Shown: in pieces, positions 56,228 to 64,000 of the stretch
Position numbering within the stretch: position 1 is the first letter of the stretch
Layout of the letters: every line of letters starts with the position of its first letter
Assembly (NCBI RefSeq): GCF_963169125.1
Contig: NC_084801.1
Coordinates: 76,697,696-76,761,695, forward strand
Direction: 5' to 3'
DNA length: 64,000 nucleotides
DNA from: Humulus lupulus
Lineage: Eukaryota > Streptophyta > Magnoliopsida > Rosales > Cannabaceae
Program-made: the position numbers and the translations under genes
The notes under the pieces: generated by a model
Database searches by the model: none
Seen by the model: the letters and a program-made list of their open reading frames with translations, nothing else
Told to the model about the DNA's origin: nothing

Positions 56228-58465
56228 TGTAGCAATCCTCTCATTGACTCTAAGTGAGTTTAGAGCCATTACTAAGTGAGTTTAAAACAGAAATTGTGCA
56301 TTTAATTGACTCTAAGTGGTTTCTAAAACCAAAAGTGTGAATAAACCAGAGTTTAAGTCTGTACTCTTTGAAAATGTTTAGCTTCATTAAAAACGTTAAT
56401 TATAAAACATCTGGGATCCCAAAATAAGGTTTACAAAATATTTACAACTCGAAATAGATTTACACTTGATCAGCTATCAAAAGAATGGTTAAATACAGCC
56501 ATATAAAAAATGCCCCCAACCAAAGCAGTCGGGCAGGCCGAACATATACGCGCAGCCCCCACGCTCCCCATACTCATGGCTGGTTGACTGACTCCTTGCT
56601 TTTACCTGCCACACGGAGCACCCGTGAGCCGAAACCCAGCAAGAAAACCCAAATAGTACATAACATATGCAAATCATATAGCTGGCATAATTCACTGATA
56701 AATAGGAAAACCATCATAATAAACAAGTACGGCCATGCCGCCCTCGAGGCCTTACCGAAGCCTGGGGTTTCGGTTCTCACCGCGAGGATAACTCATGTAT
56801 CCCTTGGGTCCCACCCTGAATATAAGCATCCCATGTGCTGTGTGTTACTTTCGGCCCCACGGCCGTACCCGGCCTACGCCGCACTCGGCCCTTGCCGTTC
56901 AATTCATCATAATCACACATATAGTACATTCGAAATAAACATTCACACACATCACGATTCATTTAAGGTTAAACATTTGCACATAATACATTCCGGGGCC
57001 ATGCCCTGCAATCACACAGTGGGGCCATGCCCTATTCTTGGGTGTTACGGTTTTCTTACCTGTATCTCGAGCTTTCCGATGCACCACGGTCACGAGCACG
57101 GTCCTCTAGCACGAGCCCCTCCGAAATCCTAGTCACAACACACATAGAACACTTTTAATACCAACCAAGCCCAAGACCACTTCCCGGGACCAATCCCGCA
57201 CTCCCGGGACCTCTAAATCCATAAAACAAAGCATCGGAACCATCCCCCGTGTCCCCGGGAAAAACCCCTAAAAATCGAACATTTGGGCTGCCAAAATGGC
57301 CTAGGGCCGCGGCACACCCATCAAGGGCCACGGCGCCCAGAGCCCATGCCCCATATTGAAGCCTCCTCGCGCCGCGGCGCCCAAGAACAGGGCCGCGGCG
57401 CACCATCGCGAACCCAGATTTTCTGGGTTTTTCCTGCATTTTTCCCGAGCTTTAACCTCTCCAAATCACCCCAAACCAATACCTAAACCCCAAAACTCAA
57501 ATCCAAACCTCATATGAACAATCTAACACCCCATAAACACTAGAATCAAATCAAAACATCAACACACTCAAGATCCACTCCTTTGATTTCAAATTTCAGC
57601 AACTAACCCAAAACTCCACAATGCTTAGCTTAGGTATTTAAATTCCTTAATTCAAAACAAAATCCAAACTTAAATATGTATAAAACCCTTACCTCAAATG
57701 AAGAATCCACACAAAGTCCTTGACCTCCTCCTAGACTCCCACTTCTCCTTCTCTTCTTCTTCTTCTTCTTGCTTGCCCTAGCCTTTCTCTCCTCTTCTTT
57801 TCCTTCTCTTCTAATTTTATCAAGACACTAAATGAACCAATGCCCAAACCGTATACCCCATATACCCAGCTGAAACTTGCCTATTTGTCTTGCCAAAAGA
57901 CCATTTTACCCCTTCCTAATAATCCCTCCTTAGCTAAACCTTCAAGGGCACTTAAGTCTTTACACTTTCATTTCAATTCTACCACTTTCTATCTTAAAAC
58001 TTGTTACCCACAGCAGTTACAAACGGTTACCCAGGTTACCCAATTACCAATAACTAACCACCCATTCTCAACTCAACTTATCAGATTCCCAAAGTACCCC
58101 TAGGCTTAACCCGAGCCGGGTACAACATCCCGTTGTGATTTTTAAACTAATTGGCTCACTAGGACCGTCTCGATGCGTGCATCCTGATAAAAACACCACC
58201 TCACATGGCACGATTCACGTAGTACAATTATCACAGTTATGCCTTAACATGGCCAGATTATAATCATGCTCATTCCAAGACAATCAGGTCTACATGCATA
58301 CTAATTCACATAGTCATGCATCTCAAATAATCAATTAGTCATATAACGTGCATTAAATGATAATCATGCATAAAACTCAATAGAAACACACACCAAATCC
58401 CATCATGCCCTCCAGGCACACTACTCCAGGCCCTTAAGCCTTAACACTGAATTTGGGTCGTTGCA
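56228..58465 (-). repeat. Inverted solo chromovirus LTR inside the Tat C antisense gene
   Basis: On the minus strand it begins TGCAACGACCC at 58465 and ends GCTACA at 56228; 2238 bp. It follows the R-type LTR (42101) closely, including the CCGCGG module (57303-57412) and a GGCCGTAxxxCGGCCTACGCC array (56850-56900). The end near 56228-56280 is unusual: a duplicated CTCTAAGTGAGTTTAGAGCC-like stretch replaces the expected end. No clear target duplication (TGTTT left, GTGGT right). Long frames inside, such as 56485-57132, are not genes. Confidence 0.85.
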
Positions 58466-59891
58466 GTGGTCTTGGAAGCAAGACTTTTTCTTCGCGAGCA
58501 CTTCCGTTCCGCTCCCAGTAAGTACCTCGAGCCACATTTTCTTCTCTTTTTATTTTTGTTGAAACTTATTGTTTTATAACTTATGTTTGTTTCGACAATG
58601 GTGTGGATCATGCAGAGCATTTCACCATACCTGAAGTTGTTGGGTCGGAAGCGGACGCCGTGAATGATATTATCAACGCTGACCCCACTGTGAAAAAGGT
58701 TGCATACCTATTCACTGTGGAAAATCTTAACCTTCACAGGCTGTCCCCGGTTTCAGATCCTAGGTTGATGTGGACGATTCCTGGGTCAAAGAGGATGAAG
58801 GCTGCATCGGCTGAGCCTTGCCCGAGTGAAGGTAAGGCTGAGGATGTGCCAGAGGAAGTCTCCCTTGGACACGAGCGACCTTACCAGCTATCCTCGTCTC
58901 CCAGGGGATGTCCTCCCTTTGTCCCTTTCGACCTGGACATGGCTTCCCAATCCCAAGGTCAACATGCCATACCAGGGCATTTTGTTTGCCCCGACCCCGC
59001 GGACTTTGACGCTTTTCCTCAGGCTCCCCTCGACCCCAGTCCATCGGGGGCTTACTTTCCTAATCTTCTTGCACCCCCTCCTGATCTACCAGGGGCTCAT
59101 TTTTCCAATTTTCCTGCGCCCCCTCTTGTTTCGGCGAGCGGGTCATCTGTCCTTACCGAGCCAGGTACCCTTGACTCGGAAGGGGTGCCCTAGGTGTGTC
59201 GCATCCTCTTACGGGCGGCGGTATGTCCAAATTGCCTCAGACCTCCCCGAATCTGATTGGAATGGTCTTGGGAGTTTCGCCCTGTCGGACCTTAGGGAGA
59301 CTCTGACGCGCACTACTGCTTGGGTGAGTTCATGCATCTTCTGTCGGCCTTATTATATATCTATTTTTTGTTACTTATCATTGTTGTTGTTATCTTTCTT
59401 GTGCAGGCCTATACTGTGGCTGAGCGGTTTGCCAACTCGGCTCACAATCTTTCCGTGTCGAGTACCGAGAGGGACTATCTTACGACCCGGGTCCAGGAGC
59501 TCGAGAGAGAGCTTGATGAAACCAAGTCTAGGCTAAAGAAGGCTCGGGAAATAATTTCTGCCTCGTCAAAAAGGAAGAAGAAGGCGGTTGTCAAGGCCAT
59601 GATGCTGCAGGAAAGGGTCACCAGCCTAGAGGGCGAACTCTAGGGTGCCAAGGCTATCACGGCTATGTCGCTTCCCTAGAGGCCAAACTTGAGGTTGCTA
59701 AGGCTGATGAAGCTTCGTTGCAAGAGAGGGTTGCCTCCTTAGAGGCGGACAGGGCAGCCATTGAGTATAGGTCTATAGAGCGCACCCTCTATGGTGTATG
59801 GAGGCAGGATCAAAACTTCAATTTCTCCTCCTATGGCGAGCATGCCGTCGCCCAGGCGGCTGGGTGGAACGCCCGGGGCAGGAGGCCCTGA
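58466..59891 (+). pseudogene. Antisense gene of Tat element C, 3' exons
   Basis: 58466-58517 reads VLEARLFLREHFRSAP up to a GTAAGT donor; the next exon starts at about 58616 after ATCATGCAG (EHFTIPEVVGSEADAVNDIINAD). A Pro-rich stretch with two copies of a LPGAHFSNFPAPP-like unit follows, then a frameshift at about 59180-59200. The exon ends in LRETLTRTTAW at 59323. The intron 59324-59406 (GTGAGT...TTGTGCAG) is 83 bp, phase 0. The last exon 59407-59891 is a coiled coil (AYTVAERFANSA... VQELERELDETKSRLKKA, LQERVTSLEGEL), broken by TAG at 59641 and a frame change, ending in TGA 59889. It converges on pol. The product would be a coiled-coil protein of unknown function. Confidence 0.72.
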
Positions 59892-60512
59892 GATCGTTAT
59901 TTTATAATCTTTGCCAGTTAGCCCGCTGTGGGTGTATGCTCATTTGAGCCTTGTTGTGCTTGTAATAATTTTTTTTTTGAACCATGCCATGTTACCAAGA
60001 CTCTTTTTTAATATATACATATGCGGTTACTCATCTCTTATTCCTCTGTGTTTGATCTCTTAATCCTCTTTTTGAGACTGTATGATGGGGTTTGGTAGGT
60101 TCCCCTCTTTTATTTATCAGGCTAGAGGTCCTTTGGAGCCCATGTGAAAGGGTTCAATGGGTCCTTTTTTGGTGCCCCTTGACTATTTATATAAGGATAT
60201 TTTGACCCCTTGGGTTCTAGCTATCCTTTTATATATTTTTGCGCACGCTTATTATTTTTTGTGAGAAGCGTCCTTCTCGTCATTATTCATATTACTATTT
60301 TTGCAAGGGCCTCTTTTAGGACCCTTTTTGGCTAGACGACTTGGTGGCCGCTCTAGGCTTATTGGAACTTTTGGCATCCTTAATGTTCATAAGGGTAACT
60401 AATCCTTGTCAACTTCAGGAGATGCCTTGCAAGATCTCCTCCCTCTTTGTTAGGGTTCACCACAAATTTAATTCTTATTTTAAAGAATTTTATTTCAGGC
60501 CCTGATGTAAGG
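59892..60512. other. Untranslated sequence downstream of the Tat C antisense gene
   Basis: T-rich, no gene. Scattered GGTCCTTTTTTGG- and GGACCCTTTTTGG-like pieces (60155-60335) look like decayed relatives of the minisatellite that follows. Confidence 0.5.
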
Positions 60513-60762
60513 GGTCCTTTCTAGGATCCTCCTGTTAGAGGGTCCTTTTTAGGATCCTCCTGATAGAGGGTCCTTTTTAGGATCCTCCTGATAGAGGGTC
60601 CTTTTTAGGATCCTCCTGATAGAGGGTCCTTTTTAGGATCTTGATGCAAGGGGTCCTTTTTAGGATCCTCCTGTTAGAGGGTCCTTTTTAGGATCCTCCT
60701 GATGGAGGGTCCTTTTTAGGATCCTCCTGATGGAGGGTCCTTTTTAGGATCCTTCTGTTTGC
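60513..60762. repeat. 28-bp minisatellite, about nine copies
   Basis: The unit starts GGTCCTTTTTAGGATCCTCC and ends TGATAGAG, TGTTAGAG or TGATGGAG. Units begin at 60513, 60541, 60569, 60597, 60625, 60652, 60680, 60708 and 60736; the fifth is one base shorter and diverged. Each unit has a TCCT/AGGA inverted repeat and a GGATCC. It lies between the convergent antisense gene and pol of Tat C, equivalent to the array at 1060-1440 in Tat 1. Confidence 0.97.
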
Positions 60763-61046
60763 TGTATGCTTTTCCTTCACAGGCCACTATTCCCCCCCAA
60801 GTGTCTGGTGAAGTTTATCTCGGCGGGCACTTTGATTGATGCTCACATAAAGGAGAAAAATAGCATGCGAAGATGTGAACAGTTTCATTCATAGTAGGCT
60901 GGTTACAATGATATGTCTATATATATATGACAATTTTACATCTTCTTGGGAGGTTATCTAGGCACCCTCCTTGATTCTTGTCTATTGACCTAACATAACA
61001 CGTAACAAACTAAGCATGGATACTGCTTGCACTTGATGAGGAAGTC
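60763..61046. other. Untranslated region downstream of Tat C pol
   Basis: No gene seen between the minisatellite and the pol stop codon at 61047. A short TATATATATA run lies near 60918. Confidence 0.5.
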
Positions 61047-64000
61047 TCACTGGTAGTACTTCTTGAGGTGCTCCACATTCCATGCCCAAGGTACGACTGT
61101 GTCGTCCATGCGCGCCAGCTTATAGGGGTTTGGTGGTATGCACTGAGCGAACTGGTAGAGTCCTTCCCAGTTCGCTCCCAGTACCCCCGCCCCCAGGTCT
61201 CACGTGTTGGCGAGTACTTTCCTCAATACTAAGTATCCTACCCTGAACTTTCTCTCCCGCACCCTTGAATTGTAATACCTCGCTGCCCGCTGTTGATACG
61301 TAGGCAGCCTTAATTGTGCCCTTTCTCTCTTGGCTTCTAGCAGGTCCAAGTTCTCGACCAACGCTATGGTGTTAGCCTGGTCATCGTATGTTTGTGTGCG
61401 GAAGGAGTTAACCTTCATTTCTATCGGAAGGATAGCCTCGCAGCCATAGGCCAAGGCGAAGGGTGTTTCCCCACTGGTGGAACGGGGGATGGTCCTGTAG
61501 GCCTAGAGCACATTTGGGAGTTCTTCGACCCAGGCCCCTTTCAACTTGTCCAACTTAGTTTTCAAGTTCATTTTCAAGATCTTGTTGATGGCTTCTACTT
61601 GCCCATTAGCTTGGGGGTGTACTACTACGGAGAAACTCCTCTTGATTCCTTTTTCCTTCCAGTAGTCCTCGAACACTCCTCCTTCAAATTATGTTCCATT
61701 GTCGGAGATGATCTTGTAAGGTACTCCAAATCTGCAAACAATATATTTGTTGACGAAGGTGGTGATCTGTTTAGCTGTTATATTGACTAAAGGCTCCGCT
61801 TCCACCCACTTAGTGATATAGTCGACCGCTACCAACGCGTACTTGGTTTCTCCTCTTCCGGTTGGTAGTGCCCCTATCAAGTCAACCCCCCACAAGGCAA
61901 AGGGCCACGAGCTGGTCATGCTCACCAGCTCATTTGGTGATTGCCATGGGTAAGTCGCATGTCTCTGGCACTTGTCACACTTTCTCGCAAAGTCACTCAC
62001 GTCCTTCTCCATGGTAGGCCAATAATACCCTTGGCGGACGGCCTTTTTTGCCGTGGACTGCCCCCAAGCATGGTTCCCACATTCCCATTCGTGTATCTCT
62101 TGTAAAAAAAATTACGCTTCTCCCTTATCAAGGCACCGCAGGAGTGGGGTAGAGAAGCCTCTCTTATACAAGATCTCGTTTACTAGGGTGTACTGGGCGT
62201 CTCTATAAGGCAGTCTGTGGGCCTCCTTCTTGTCCAAGGGCGAGGTCCCGTCATTTAAGTACCTCCTAATGGGGGCAAACCATGGCTCCTCGGAGCTCTT
62301 GACCGTGTTGATCCTCTCTTTAGCTATGCTTGGCTTGGGGAGATATTCAACCGGTATAGACTCAAGCATATCTTCGTCTCGCGTGGAGGCAAGTTTCGTG
62401 AGTGCATCGGCGTTTGTATTCTACTCCCTTGGGATCTGTTCTATCGTGTATATTTCGAACTGGTCCAAATACTCCTTCACCTTGGAGAGGTATGCAGCCA
62501 TTTTTGGACCTCTAGCTTGGTATTCGCCCTTCACCTGAAACACTACCAGCTGTGAGTCACTAAAGACATGCAAGTGGGATACCTTTAATTCCTTAGCTAG
62601 CCGCAAACCAGCCAACAGCGCCTCATATTCTACTTCATTATTGGAAGCCTCGAATCCAAATCTAAAGGCACAATACATCTTGTGCCCTTCAGGTCCTGTC
62701 ATCACTATGCCAGCACCGGCTCCCCCTTCGTTAGACGCCCCATCTACATGGAGGCTCCATTCTTTGTGGTGCTTCTCCTCTTCAAGTACCAGTTCCTTCT
62801 CCTCTATTTCCCCCTCCTCTTGGGGTCGGTATGTGAACTCGACTATAAAGTCTGCAAGTACCTGCCCATTGATGGAGGTCCTTGGAGTGTAAGTGATGTC
62901 GAACTGACTCAATTCAATCGACCACTTTAGCAATCTTCCTGAAGTTTCTGGCTTGTGCAAGACTTGATGCAGGGGGGTGTTGGTGAGCACCTCAATCGCA
63001 TGAGCATGAAAATAGGGCCTCAATTTTTAAGAAGCCACTACCAGGGCATATGCTAACTTCTCTATTTCCGGGTACCGGGTTTCCGCGTCTACCAACCACT
63101 TACTCATATAGTAGACAGGGTGCTAGTGCTTCTTTTCCCCCTTGACCAAGGCGGCGCTTATGGCATGCTCAGATACAGCCATATATAGGTACAACTTCTC
63201 CCCTTTCTCCGGCTTGGCCAAAAGGGGTGGCCTTCCAAAGTGCTCCTTCAGCTTGGTGAAGGCATCCTGACATTCGTCATCCCAAGCGAACTTTTTGTTA
63301 CCTTTTAGGATGTTGAAAAGAGGGAGGCATTTGTCAGTCGACCTGGAGACGAATCTATTGTGGACTGCCACTCTCCCCATCAGGCACTGCACCTCTTTTT
63401 TGCCCCGTGGCGGGCTCATTTCCAGCAAGACCTTGATTTTTTCAGGATTAGCCTCAATAGCTTGGGAATTCACCATGAAACCCAGGAATTTTCCTGACGA
63501 AACTCCAAAGGTGCATTTGAGTGGGTTCAACTTCATTCTGTACTTGCGAAGGGTGTTGAACATCTCCAAGAGGTCGCTAATGAGCTCTTCTGCTTTTTTT
63601 GTCTTCACAAGCATATCATCCACGTACACTTCCATGCTCCTTCCTATTTGATTTGCGAACATTTTTTTCACCAACCTCTGGTAAGTGGCACCTGCATTTT
63701 TTAAACCAAAGGGCATCACCTTATAGCAGTACAACCCCTTGTCTGTTATGAACGAAGTGTGCTCCTCGTCAGCAGGGTTCATGGGTATTTGGTTATACTC
63801 TGAATATGTGTCCACGAAGATAAGTAGCTCGTTTTCTGCTGTGGCGTCTACCAACTAGTCTATCCTAGGGAACGGGAAGCTATCCTTATGGCAGGCCTTG
63901 TTGAGGTTGGTAAAATCCACGCAAGTCCTCCATTTTCCATTGGGCTTCAGGACCAACACTGGGTTCGACACCCATAGTGGGTAAAACGCCTCTCGAATGA
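61047..64000 (-). pseudogene. pol: Tat-lineage pol, element C (3' part; runs off the window)
   Basis: The whole visible pol keeps one frame from 64000 to the natural stop TGA at 61047 (WNVEHLKKYYQ), interrupted only by nonsense codons. Domains: RT from the right edge (REAFYPLWVSNPVLV, LNKACHKDSFPFPRID) with YVDD at 63626-63615; connection RNase H 63240-62890; archaeal-type RNase H 62780-62400 (HVDGASNE, NNEVEYEA, FSDSQLVV, NADALTKLAS); integrase finger 62110-61950; core with WGVDLIG and IISDNGT; then NGQVEAINK. In-frame stops include 61200 (TGA), 61503 (TAG), 61689 (TAA), 62112 (TAA), 62421 (TAG), 63123 (TAG) and 63857 (TAG). Most look like single C-to-T or G-to-A changes of Arg, Trp or Gln codons. 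No frameshift was seen, in contrast to Tat B. Confidence 0.95.

Noticed and set aside
56485..57132. 215-codon plus-strand frame
   Set aside because: Lies entirely within an inverted chromovirus LTR; the homologous stretch of the LTR at 42101 does not keep the frame.
60513..60762. CRISPR-like regularly spaced repeat
   Set aside because: The 28-bp units are contiguous with no unique spacers; plant nuclear context. It is a minisatellite.

Overview
The window is repeat-rich nuclear DNA of a flowering plant, probably a eudicot. I found no host gene, rRNA gene, convincing tRNA gene or CRISPR array. Almost every stretch can be assigned to LTR retrotransposons, mostly broken and nested in one another. 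The evidence for a plant is the set of lineages: Ty3/gypsy elements of the Tat lineage (second, archaeal-type RNase H; DNG-type protease), Tekay/Del-like chromoviruses (chromodomain integrase, LTRs of 2.2-2.5 kb starting TGTAACG), and Ty1/copia elements primed by initiator tRNA-Met. I cannot name the species.

Layout. 1-9178: Tat element 1 on the minus strand (gag-pol 1986-8202, PBS 8269-8286, 5' LTR 8290-9178), with the tail of a plus-strand antisense gene at 3-625. 9179-11560: a minus-strand chromovirus gag, leader, PBS and LTR stub. 11561-15084: a plus-strand chromovirus integrase with chromodomain and its 3' LTR. 15085-16480: an inverted partial LTR. 16813-18540: a plus-strand Tat gag-protease fragment (element D), fused to copia pol (copia A, 18557-20492). 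20507-22668: a copia LTR followed by a PBS that belongs to the next copia internal region (copia B, 26818-32196). Copia B is interrupted by a chromovirus LTR at 22776-25006 and an LTR fragment at 29895-31349, and its own 3' LTR is cut at 32499.

32499-54332 is Tat element B: a plus-strand antisense gene with introns, then minus-strand pol and gag. Its gag is split by a 13.4 kb chromovirus-like element F (40053-53491) flanked by near-identical 5-bp target duplications. F has almost no coding capacity and carries an inverted partial relative (element R, 42101-46948), giving a palindromic block about 11 kb across. 54336-55665 is LTR sequence. 55666-64000 is Tat element C: promoter-like signals, an antisense gene split by an inverted chromovirus LTR (56228-58465), a 28-bp minisatellite, then minus-strand pol running off the window.

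How the parts work together. The gag-pol genes encode capsid, protease, reverse transcriptase, RNase H and integrase for copy-and-paste transposition; all copies here look defective. The most interesting feature is the recurring antisense gene between pol and the 3' LTR of the three Tat elements. In B and C it has an 83-bp phase-0 intron at the equivalent place, just before a coiled-coil exon, and C has a TATA box just inside the LTR. A second theme is a GC-rich self-complementary module at a similar position in every chromovirus LTR, with different sequence in different subfamilies.
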